A DNA stretch of 6,742 nucleotides. Origin: Myxococcota bacterium (GTDB taxonomy: Bacteria > Myxococcota_C > UBA6777). Both the position numbers and the translations under genes were made by a program. The notes under the pieces are model-generated. The model was not told the DNA's origin. It worked only from the letters and a program-made list of their open reading frames with translations, and made no database searches. Location of the stretch: assembly GCA_963169055.1 (NCBI GenBank), contig CAUJFU010000284.1:1-6742 (forward strand), read 5' to 3'. Below are positions 1-5,505 of this stretch, in pieces; position 1 is the first letter of the stretch, and each line of letters starts with the position of its first letter.

Positions 1-476
1 CGGGCGGACATGGGCAAGGGAGAGATCAAGCGCGCAGGGCCGTGATGCGGGACAAAGGCAGCGAAGCGGGTGTGCAAGACCCACAAGCCATCGGGGGATG
101 GTTGGACGTGGAGCATGAGGGAGTGTTGTGCGCTGGGTTGGGGGGCGAATTGTTTTTGTTCGGCGGCCTTATCGTAGAGAGGATTGATTTGCTCGAAAAG
201 AGCGAGGATATCGTGTTCGTATTTTTCTGTAAGCCCGGCACTACCGATGAAATGGATGGCCATGTCTGCGGGTTGTGATTGGGGAGGGGAGAGGAATTTG
301 TGTTGGAAGATATCTGTAAAATGGGCGAGTAGGGTGTTGGTGAGTTCTTGGGCATGGAGGGAGCAAGAGGTTCCAGCGACGTGTAGGCGTAGAAACTCGG
401 GAGGGCAAGGGGGGGGTTGAAGCAAGATGCGTTTGGCATCTTCGATGAAGGGTTGGCAGAGGAAAGTGGTGGGCAT
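1..476 (-). CDS. Protein of unknown function, 3' end beyond the window
   Basis: This frame is open from an ATG at 476-474 to the left edge: 158 residues without a stop, continuing out of the window. An in-frame TGA lies 24 nt upstream and no other start codon sits between, so the ATG is the only good start, although no clear Shine-Dalgarno precedes it. The protein reads as real: it begins MPTTFLCQPFIEDAKRILLQ, contains helix-like stretches (FIEDAKRILL; EKYEHDILALFEQINPLYDKA, residues about 85-105) and a strand-like segment (SLMLHVQPSPDGLWVLHTRF, 119-138). No signal peptide or membrane helix is seen. I do not recognise the family. The layout of the last 40 residues (strand, then a GPARL...P...SA tail) loosely recalls the segment before the catalytic domain of RlmM-type rRNA methyltransferases, but this is a guess. 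It lies 177 nt downstream of the TPR-like gene on the same strand, with no obvious terminator between. Confidence 0.72.
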   Translation of the reverse strand, partial: MPTTFLCQPFIEDAKRILLQPPPCPPEFLRLHVAGTSCSLHAQELTNTLLAHFTDIFQHKFLSPPQSQPADMAIHFIGSAGLTEKYEHDILALFEQINPLYDKAAEQKQFAPQPSAQHSLMLHVQPSPDGLWVLHTRFAAFVPHHGPARLISPLPMSA

Positions 477-653
477 GGGGTACTCGTTTTGTTGGTGTCA
501 AGGGACGGTTGCGCGGTGGCGAGAGCATCTTGGTCAACAGAACCTGTGAGGCCATTCTCAGGTGTAGATGCTCTTGGGGCGCTGGCGTCTTGCACTATAC
601 TGCGCTGTTTGGAGAATTGTACAAGAAAGGCTGATGGTCGGGCCGTTCTTGGG

Positions 654-1595
654 TTAAGAGGAAGTTGTTTGGGAGAGGATGGCTTGGAGAGGATGGGCGA
701 CAAAGGGTTGAGAGCAAAAGGAGAGTCCGCGTTTGGCGAAGTTGTGGGCGATTTCGGGTTCTTTGCGTCCGAGGCAAGCGCGGGCGAGGGAGAGGTAAAG
801 TTCGGCGAAAAAGGGGTATTGGTGTTCGTCTTGTTGGCTGTAGGTGAGGGCAGCAAAGAAGGCGCTGGCTTTTCGGGAGATGCGGCGATGGAGGGGGAGA
901 TCTTTTCGGGCAGCTTCGGAGATACGGGCGCTTTCGACAAGGGCTTCGAGGTTTTCTTGGAGGAGAGAACTGGCGCGTCGGTATTCGTTGCGAGCGAGGG
1001 CGATCTCGCCACGGATGGCGTCGAGGATGTAGCGGTGGGGGGGGCCGCTGGTGATCTCTTCGGCTTCACTGAGGGCGAGATCGGCTTGGCGTAGGGCGTC
1101 TTGGTTGGGGAAGCAAAGGGCGAACAGGCGGGCTTTTTGAGCGAGCAGCCCTGCACGAAGCAGCGAGGGTGGGACGTGTTCGAGGGCTTCATCGAGGATA
1201 TCGCGGGCGCGTTGGGGATGGCCGAGTCGGCGTTCGAGATCGGCTTCCATGCCCCAAACAAAAGCGGCTTCCGTACCGGTGTCACGGGATTTTTGAATCA
1301 ATCGTCGTGCGAGGGCTTCGTCGGCTTCTTCGATGGCGAGTTCGGTTTGCATACGCAGATACGCTTCATAAGGAAGCAACAGCCGCCAAAACAGCAGATG
1401 TCTTCGAGCGGATCGAAAACGGCCTTGGCTGCGCAGTTTTCCGATGTACCGATAATGCGCGAATACAGCCATGACCATCGGAAAAAGCAGCAAGATCCCG
1501 AGCAACAGGCCGTCAATCGGTAGCCGAAGGCCATAAGAGAGAACGACGATCCCCAAAAAAGGGAACAAGATAAACAAGAGTACACGAAAGAACAT
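654..1595 (-). CDS. Two-helix membrane protein with TPR-like soluble region
   Basis: This is a 313-residue protein. The N-terminus holds two hydrophobic helices (about 3-21 and 27-46) separated by a very short polar turn, so both termini probably face the same side of the inner membrane. The following stretch rich in Arg and Lys (IGKLRSQGRFRSARR, 51-65) suggests, by the positive-inside rule, a cytoplasmic face. The remaining 250 residues are helical, and several segments have the small/large spacing of tetratricopeptide repeats, for example EADLERRLGHPQRARDILDE followed by ALEHVPPS, and AELYLSLARACLGRKEPEIA near the C-terminus. Such proteins usually act as membrane-tethered protein-interaction scaffolds; the partner here is unknown. 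The start has a strong ribosome binding site, AAGGAAGG at 1607-1600, 4 nt before the ATG. The gene follows the DprE1-like gene by 93 nt with no visible terminator, so co-transcription is likely but unproven. No specific family assignment is possible. Confidence 0.85.
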   Translation of the reverse strand: MFFRVLLFILFPFLGIVVLSYGLRLPIDGLLLGILLLFPMVMAVFAHYRYIGKLRSQGRFRSARRHLLFWRLLLPYEAYLRMQTELAIEEADEALARRLIQKSRDTGTEAAFVWGMEADLERRLGHPQRARDILDEALEHVPPSLLRAGLLAQKARLFALCFPNQDALRQADLALSEAEEITSGPPHRYILDAIRGEIALARNEYRRASSLLQENLEALVESARISEAARKDLPLHRRISRKASAFFAALTYSQQDEHQYPFFAELYLSLARACLGRKEPEIAHNFAKRGLSFCSQPFVAHPLQAILSQTTSS

Positions 1596-1688
1596 TCGGC
1601 CTTCCTTGTGCGGGGTTTGATGGCAAGAAGTCTGCGATCGCTTTGGCTTCGCCTTCCGCTCGGCTTTGTCTGAACGGGTTTGGGTGGG

Positions 1689-3131
1689 TTATTCTTTCAA
1701 TAGGCCGATCCGATCGGCCATATCGCTGGTTAGGATGCCCGATGGATCGAGCTGGCTTTTGAGCGAGCGCAACTGTCGCAGGCGATCCGCAGGAAAAGAG
1801 CGTTTGAATTCGTTTTCTGTCAAGATGCCGTCTTTGGCGAAATAAAATCGTCCGCCGTGTTGGATGACGATTTCGGTCATCTCATGGGCGAGTCGATGAA
1901 GTCGGCGTTGGTTGCGTTCGCGGACAGGGTAGTCTAGCGCAAAGCTGTAACCATCCACGTTGTAAGACATCAGGAAAGGATCGGGGAGGTGTTTTTTGAG
2001 GACGGCCAAAAAAGGCGGGATTCCCGCTTTTTGTGACAAAAGGATCTGTTGCTCAAAGACTTGTCGTGCGGCAGCTTTGGGGACAAAGGTTTGGTATTGG
2101 ATCAAGCCGCCCGGTTGGTAGCTTTTTTGCCAGCCCGGGACGTAGTCAAGCAAGAAGTTGAACCCCGCGTGGCTTTGTCGGTAGGGTGGGCGCGAGGCTT
2201 CGCGGCGGTCTGCGTGAAACTTGGCGGTGTTGACCAGCCGCATCCCGGGTCGGTGCAAGAACATCCACAGCCCCATCCACAGCATCGATTTCGGGACAAA
2301 GCCGAGGAACACTTCGGGGAGTTCTTGATAAGAGAGCTTGAGTGTGTGGTGCGGGCGCTTGTCTTCGCCTTCTTGGAGGTTGCGTGCGACGTGCAAGGTT
2401 CCTCGCCCTAGCTGAAAACCCGGCGCAAGCGCATCGACCCAACCCACAAGGTAATCTTGATCGAGATGTGCTTCCATCACATCGATCATCTCTTGGATCG
2501 AGCGTGTGGAAAAAGTTTCGACCAAGACTTCGCCGCTGTAGACCCGTTTCATCTGCAATCGAATCCGCGTGATCACCCCCAGTACTCCGCCTGATCCGAT
2601 CACTGCGTAAAAGATATCGCGGTGTTGACTTGGCGAACACGTCAACAAGCGCCCATCCCCCGTTAAGACATCGATCTCCAAAACATGATCGCCGAGCGTC
2701 CCATATTTGAAGCTGTTCTTTCCGTGGATGTTGACGCCCAATCCCCCCCCAAGTGAGGTGCGCATCGTTCCGCTGACAACAGGCGGCCACCAACCATCTT
2801 CGAGCGTGTAGTGCCACAGATCCACAATGCGCACCCCCGGCTCAACATCGATCACTCCGTTGATCGGATCCCACGCCAAGACCCGTCGCATCCGCGTCAA
2901 ATCCAACAACACACGATCTTGGCCGATACTGGCGTCTCCATAACTTTGTCCGCTTCCGCGCAACGTGATCTTGACCCCTTCTTCGTGGGCTCGCTCAAGG
3001 ATCCTCTGTGCTTGCTCCACAGTCGTTGGGCGCGTCGCATACATATCCGCACCATGCGACATCCCCCATCCGCGCATCCGCTCCATCCGCGATGATAACA
3101 CCAAACCACCGCTCAATAGCGCTTGCTGCAT
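1689..3131 (-). CDS. dprE1: FAD-dependent oxidase, DprE1-like (decaprenylphosphoryl-ribose oxidase family)
   Basis: The product is a 480-residue FAD enzyme of the VAO/p-cresol methylhydroxylase fold. In mycobacteria DprE1 oxidises the 2'-hydroxyl of polyprenyl-phosphoryl-ribose, the first half of epimerisation to the arabinose donor. Visible marks (numbering from the 3131 start): the FAD pyrophosphate loop RGSGQSYGD (58-66); the second flavin segment, SGTMRTSLGGGLGVNIHGKN (120-139), whose HGKN matches the DprE1 IHGKN motif; GGVLGVITRI (181-190); and the C-terminal substrate part with GGLIQYQTFVP (341-351), FYFAKDG (429-435; its Lys corresponds to the catalytic Lys of DprE1) and LDPSGILTSDMADRIG near the end. 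Length is close to mycobacterial DprE1. The frame is open upstream to 3320; I place the start at 3131 because AAGGAGG lies 4 nt before it and the family homology begins just after. ATGs at 3203 and 3158 are alternatives. DprE1 family membership is strong; the exact sugar and lipid substrate is inferred. Confidence 0.9.
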   Translation of the reverse strand: MQQALLSGGLVLSSRMERMRGWGMSHGADMYATRPTTVEQAQRILERAHEEGVKITLRGSGQSYGDASIGQDRVLLDLTRMRRVLAWDPINGVIDVEPGVRIVDLWHYTLEDGWWPPVVSGTMRTSLGGGLGVNIHGKNSFKYGTLGDHVLEIDVLTGDGRLLTCSPSQHRDIFYAVIGSGGVLGVITRIRLQMKRVYSGEVLVETFSTRSIQEMIDVMEAHLDQDYLVGWVDALAPGFQLGRGTLHVARNLQEGEDKRPHHTLKLSYQELPEVFLGFVPKSMLWMGLWMFLHRPGMRLVNTAKFHADRREASRPPYRQSHAGFNFLLDYVPGWQKSYQPGGLIQYQTFVPKAAARQVFEQQILLSQKAGIPPFLAVLKKHLPDPFLMSYNVDGYSFALDYPVRERNQRRLHRLAHEMTEIVIQHGGRFYFAKDGILTENEFKRSFPADRLRQLRSLKSQLDPSGILTSDMADRIGLLKE

Positions 3132-3179
3132 CTTCCCTCCTTCTTCTGGACTCTGCATCTCCCTTCCTTCCTCTGGACT
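3126..3179. repeat. Imperfect 27-bp tandem duplication carrying ribosome binding site and ATG
   Basis: Two adjacent 27-bp copies (3126-3152 and 3153-3179) match at 24 of 27 positions. On the minus strand each copy encodes an SPEEG-x-x-MQ peptide and contains a purine-rich Shine-Dalgarno-like run directly before an ATG (3158-3156 and 3131-3129). The unit length is a multiple of three, so the reading frame is kept. The result is two nested in-frame translation initiation sites for the oxidase. Confidence 0.85.
3136..3142 (-). promoter_or_regulatory. Shine-Dalgarno that decides the oxidase start
   Basis: On the minus strand AAGGAGG ends 4 nt before the ATG at 3131-3129. It is the best ribosome binding site in the region. 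The upstream ATG at 3203 has GGAG directly abutting it, which is too close, and the ATG at 3158 has the weaker AGGAAGGGAG. All three starts share one frame and differ only by a low-complexity N-terminus. Confidence 0.7.
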
Positions 3180-3203
3180 CTTCGGTCTCTCCGCAATTTT
3201 CAT

Positions 3204-3320
3204 CTCCGTATGTTCGGAGTGTGTGGTGGACTCTTTGGGGGCGATGGATTCGGATTGTTCGATGGGTTCGGATTGTTCGGATTGTTCGATGTGTTCGGAT
3301 TGTTCGGATTGTTCGATGTT
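3204..3320 (-). other. In-frame stop-free link between small gene and oxidase frame
   Basis: After the TAA at 3323-3321 the same frame reads on for 39 codons to the ATG at 3203: eight more Glu-ending tripeptides, then SIAPKESTTHSEHTE. From there it runs directly into the oxidase frame. Translation through the stop would yield a membrane-independent, Ser/Glu-rich linker joining the helix of the small protein to the oxidase. If there is no readthrough, this stretch is a 5' untranslated or intercistronic segment that simply retains coding-like repeats. Confidence 0.5.
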
Positions 3321-3401
3321 TTAGGAGGATTCGGATTGTTCGATGTGTTCGGATTGTTCGATGTGTTCGGAGGATTCGGAGGATTCGGAGGATTCGGTGG
3401 G
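3249..3401. repeat. 17-unit 9-bp tandem repeat (coding, tripeptide xSE/xIE)
   Basis: On the plus strand every ninth base starts a unit of the form TTCGGATTG, TTCGATGTG or TTCGGAGGA, for 17 units with no slip in phase. Read on the minus strand the units encode tripeptides ending in Glu: PTE, SSE three times, HIE, QSE, HIE, QSE, then SS plus a stop, then NIE, QSE, QSE, HIE, QSE, QSE, PIE, QSE. The array contains the 3' end of the small gene and continues in frame beyond its TAA towards the oxidase. Because the unit is a multiple of three, gain or loss of units changes linker length but not frame. The unit is too short and has no spacers, so this is not CRISPR. Confidence 0.92.
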
Positions 3402-3521
3402 GTGGCTGAGTTTGCGGAGTTGAGCGTCGACTTCTTCGACGGCACGGGCGAGAAGTTCTTCTTGTGATTTTTGAGGGGGTGGGTTTTGGGGGTGTGATTT
3501 TTTCTTTCGAGAAGAAGCCAT
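3321..3521 (-). CDS. Small protein with basic N-terminus, short helix and acidic Ser/Glu repeat tail
   Basis: This 66-residue product has three parts: a basic, Pro-rich start (MASSRKKKSHPQNPPPQK, 1-18), an amphipathic helix (SQEELLARAVEEVDAQLRKL, 19-38) that could pair as a coiled coil, and a tail of tripeptides SSE, HIE and QSE (42-66). The start is supported by AAAGGA at 3534-3529, 7 nt before the ATG. It sits 49 nt after the dehydrogenase stop and before the oxidase, all on the same strand. The TAA at 3323-3321 falls inside the 9-bp repeat, in a unit that otherwise equals the SSE unit (GAA changed to TAA). The same frame then runs without a further stop through another 40 residues into the oxidase. 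It may thus be the cut-off N-terminal part of a 610-codon fusion, a real small protein, or a product of a base-call error. No known family is recognised. Confidence 0.6.
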   Translation of the reverse strand: MASSRKKKSHPQNPPPQKSQEELLARAVEEVDAQLRKLSHPTESSESSESSEHIEQSEHIEQSESS

Positions 3522-3570
3522 GAGATGATCCTTTTAGGCGAGAAGCGAAGGTGTCGAGGGGGAGGGTAGG

Positions 3571-4341
3571 TTAGAAGGACATTTTGCGAAACAGGAAGCT
3601 GGGGATTTGGCGGATGATCCACATGATCGGTCGCCAGATGCCGGGGACGTAGACGATGTTTCGGCGTGAGTGGATGGCTTTGGCGATGCGCATGGCGGCT
3701 TGGTGGGGTTCGATGATGAAGGGTTGGTTTTTGAGGTGAGCAGTCATGGGAGTGCGGACGGGGCCGGGTTTGACGGTGAGGACGTGGACATCGTGGGGTG
3801 CGAGTCGATTGCGGAGAGATTCAAGGTAGGTGTCGAGGGCGGCCTTGGATGCGGCGTATACGGTGTTTCCGCGTCGTCCACGATCGCCAGCGACCGAGCC
3901 GATACCGACGATGGTTCCGCGTTTGGTTTGGGAAAAGCGTTTGGCGGCTTCGTTGAGCCAAGCGATGGCCCCGAGGAGATTGATATCGAGGATCGATTGA
4001 TCTTTGGTGAAGTCGAATTCATCGGGTGCGAGGGTGGGCATGATGCCAGCGGCGTAGACGACGAGTTCAAGGCCGGGGGCTTGTTGGGAGATTTGTTGGA
4101 AGAGAGTGGGGATCTCGGTGTAGTGGGTGGTGTCGTGTGCGAAAGGAAAAGCGATGGGATCGGCGTGGCCTTGGTTGATCTCGGCAGCGAGCTTGCGCAA
4201 CACCTCGATGCGACGGGCGACGAGAGCGACGGCGTAGCCTTCTTTGGCGAGGTGACGGGCCAAGGCTTCTCCGATCCCTGAGGAAGCTCCGACAATCAAC
4301 GCGACGGGGCGTGCAGCGCGCAACAGTGTTCCACTTGTCAT
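3571..4341 (-). CDS. dprE2: Short-chain dehydrogenase, DprE2-like (keto-pentose reductase family)
   Basis: This is a 256-residue classical SDR. In mycobacteria DprE2 reduces the 2'-keto intermediate made by DprE1 with NAD(P)H, giving polyprenyl-phosphoryl-arabinose. Visible marks: the nucleotide-binding GASSGIG (18-24), with ARR at 42-44 where NADPH-preferring SDRs often carry Arg; AAG (97-99); Asn121; and the catalytic Ser149, Tyr162 and Lys166 (YAASK). The segment SVAGDRGRRGNTVYAASKA closely resembles DprE2 proteins, as does the C-terminal hydrophobic, basic tail (WRPIMWIIRQIPSFLFRK, 236-253), which may sit on the membrane near the lipid substrate. The start at 4341 has GGAG 6 nt upstream and gives a length close to that of mycobacterial DprE2. 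The frame is open further up to an ATG at 4452, but those residues look non-family. It is the first gene of the leftward cluster. SDR identity is certain; the DprE2 role rests on motif similarity and the nearby oxidase. Confidence 0.9.
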   Translation of the reverse strand: MTSGTLLRAARPVALIVGASSGIGEALARHLAKEGYAVALVARRIEVLRKLAAEINQGHADPIAFPFAHDTTHYTEIPTLFQQISQQAPGLELVVYAAGIMPTLAPDEFDFTKDQSILDINLLGAIAWLNEAAKRFSQTKRGTIVGIGSVAGDRGRRGNTVYAASKAALDTYLESLRNRLAPHDVHVLTVKPGPVRTPMTAHLKNQPFIIEPHQAAMRIAKAIHSRRNIVYVPGIWRPIMWIIRQIPSFLFRKMSF

Positions 4342-4364
4342 CCGAATCTCCGATATGTAGGGGG

Positions 4365-4390
4365 TGATCAGGGTGATCTTTTGATCAAAA
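4365..4390. promoter_or_regulatory. Cluster of TGATC palindromes upstream of the dehydrogenase
   Basis: Within 26 bp there is TGATCA (4365-4370), TGATCT (4374-4379) and a perfect 12-bp palindrome TTTTGATCAAAA (4379-4390), spaced 8-9 bp apart. The cluster begins 24 nt upstream of the dehydrogenase start codon, in the divergent intergenic region, where a repressor site would be expected. No known operator is matched; these could also be incidental GATC (Dam-type) sites. Confidence 0.3.
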
Positions 4391-4467
4391 GGCATTGCTT
4401 TAACACAAACCGCAGAAACAAGGGAGGGGCTTTTTCTTTGCTCACCACGCAAGTCCTACCCAAGGAG

Positions 4468-4497
4468 TTGACGGTGGAGGGGAAGGGGGTGTAGCGT
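4468..4497 (+). promoter_or_regulatory. Possible sigma70-type promoter for the secreted-protein gene
   Basis: TTGACG (4468-4473) is a good -35 match. It is followed after 18 bp by TAGCGT (4492-4497), a mediocre -10 that keeps the key first T, A and last T. It would start transcription near 4504, leaving a leader of about 70 nt. It is the best candidate in the 234-nt divergent gap. I saw no convincing promoter in the gap for the leftward genes. Confidence 0.35.
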
Positions 4498-4538
4498 GGC
4501 AAGATATGCACCGCAAAAAAGGATCATGTCGGAGAGTC

Positions 4539-4557
4539 GTGAACGTTGGGAGTTCAC
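4539..4557 (+). promoter_or_regulatory. Leader hairpin next to the ribosome binding site
   Basis: GTGAAC (4539-4544) and GTTCAC (4552-4557) form a perfect 6-bp stem with a 7-nt loop. It ends 5 nt before the strong ribosome binding site AAAGGAGG (4563-4570) of the downstream gene. It has no U-tract, so it is not an intrinsic terminator. It could stabilise the mRNA or keep the ribosome binding site unpaired. Confidence 0.35.
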
Positions 4558-4575
4558 AAAACAAAGGAGGGTACG

Positions 4576-5406
4576 ATGTTTTTTCGTTGGTTGGGGCGTT
4601 TGGTGATCGTGAGTTGGATGGGTTGGGCAGGGATTGCGCACGCGCAAGAGGATTGCGGGATCGCGGGGTACACATCGCAAGTGTGCCATGCGGAGTTTGT
4701 GCCGACGCGTCAGACGTTGGGTGGAGGAGTGCAGCAGTTGGTGTATCGCTCGAATGATGGGGCGGTGGCGATTTATCGGGCGATTCCGCACAGCGTGGCG
4801 GCCAATTATGCTGATCCGCTGAAGACGTTGATCGATCAGGCGCGGGATGCGTTTATGAAAGATTGGCAATCCACGCCGAGAGAGATGTGGGTGAAAACAA
4901 CCGAGGGGATCGACTCTTTTGTGATGGCGTTCCCGGGGCAGCGCTTTGTTGCGGTGACACCTGTTCGTGCGGGATTTTTGATCGGAGCCTTTCAGATCCC
5001 GAGCCAAACAAGCCCGCTGTTTGTGTACCTCAAGCAAGAAAGACTGGCTCCGCGTTCGAATCCCCCGCAGATCGGCCATATCAGGCCGCGTTATCCGATG
5101 CAAGCCTCAGGCGGAGCGCAAGGTTCGGGAGATGCGCAAGTCCCTGAAACTGGGGCTTTGTGGCGTTGTGATTCACAAGGGACGTACAAGATCTGCCAGA
5201 GAAGCAGCGGCTCGGCATGGGAGCGGAATTGTCGGAGTCGGACTTCGTCGGCTGTGGGTTTTGGGGCGTCTCGTTTGATGGCACAGACCAAGGCGAACGG
5301 CAGTTGTTCGACTCACATGACCAAGATGATCTTAATATCGAATATCGGCGGGGGTGGCTACCGCGTGTCGGGGTGCCGTGCGATCTCTTGTCGGCGTGTG
5401 CGCTAA
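4576..5406 (+). CDS. Secreted eight-cysteine protein of unknown function
   Basis: The product has 276 residues. The N-terminus is a Sec signal peptide: basic FFRWLGR, a hydrophobic core, and a likely signal peptidase I cut after AHA (21-23). The mature protein has two cysteines close to its start (27, 37), then a cysteine-free domain to about residue 175 that ends with a Gly/Ala/Ser linker (SGGAQGSGDA). Its C-terminal region has six cysteines (198, 207, 219, 244, 267, 272). Eight cysteines would allow four disulfide bonds in the periplasm or outside the cell. The C-terminus is strongly basic (CRAISCRRVR). The start was chosen because AAAGGAGG lies 5 nt upstream and the signal peptide begins right at this Met; the frame is open to an earlier ATG at 4546, which would spoil the signal peptide. 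It is divergent from the Dpr-like genes and convergent with the ABC operon, so probably its own transcription unit. I recognise no family. Confidence 0.85.
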   Translation: MFFRWLGRLVIVSWMGWAGIAHAQEDCGIAGYTSQVCHAEFVPTRQTLGGGVQQLVYRSNDGAVAIYRAIPHSVAANYADPLKTLIDQARDAFMKDWQSTPREMWVKTTEGIDSFVMAFPGQRFVAVTPVRAGFLIGAFQIPSQTSPLFVYLKQERLAPRSNPPQIGHIRPRYPMQASGGAQGSGDAQVPETGALWRCDSQGTYKICQRSSGSAWERNCRSRTSSAVGFGASRLMAQTKANGSCSTHMTKMILISNIGGGGYRVSGCRAISCRRVR

Positions 5407-5505
5407 GGTCGGTGGGAATGGAAGGGCGCGAAGGAGTTGGTGGTGTGGGGCGGATGGGACTGGATCGGACTTGCGGGGCGGCTGATGGAGGGGAGGGGGG
5501 CTGTG

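Noticed and set aside
594-624. Minus-strand promoter TTGTAC (624-619) and TATAGT (599-594) before the edge gene
   Set aside because: The spacer is 19 bp, longer than usual, and no other support exists; possible but too weak to list.
417-1094. Plus-strand open frame of 225 codons, rich in Gly, Glu and Phe
   Set aside because: It is antisense to the TPR-like gene and reflects its codon bias; no ribosome binding site or domain.
26-1285. Long minus-strand open frame of 419 codons, rich in Ser, Pro, Asn and Lys
   Set aside because: It overlaps two better frames on the same strand (the TPR-like gene and the edge gene), has a low-complexity composition typical of an out-of-frame reading, and no family features.
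1634-1641. GCGATCGC palindrome in the gap between oxidase and TPR-like gene
   Set aside because: A single copy of an 8-bp palindrome; no array or flanking structure, so probably chance.
3249-3401. CRISPR array
   Set aside because: Units are 9 bp with no spacers and encode a regular tripeptide.
3123-3467. Plus-strand frame with Phe/Gly/Leu repeats
   Set aside because: Reverse reading of the tandem repeat; no ribosome binding site, and antisense to two genes.
3200-3622. Minus-strand frame of 140 codons, rich in Asn, Pro and Ser, covering the repeat
   Set aside because: It is another frame of the same 9-bp repeat and overlaps the end of the dehydrogenase; the frame of the 66-residue gene has a proper ribosome binding site and joins the oxidase frame.
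4342-4452. Upstream extension of the dehydrogenase to an ATG at 4452
   Set aside because: The 37 extra residues precede the normal SDR start, cover the palindrome cluster, and the ATG at 4341 has a good ribosome binding site and gives the usual family length.
4506-4757. Plus-strand frame starting in the leader of the secreted-protein gene
   Set aside because: It overlaps that gene in another frame, and its peptide shows no function; a leader-peptide role is not supported.
5407-5505. Terminator between the convergent genes
   Set aside because: The 99 nt are very G-rich on the plus strand but contain no clear stem with a T-tract on either strand.
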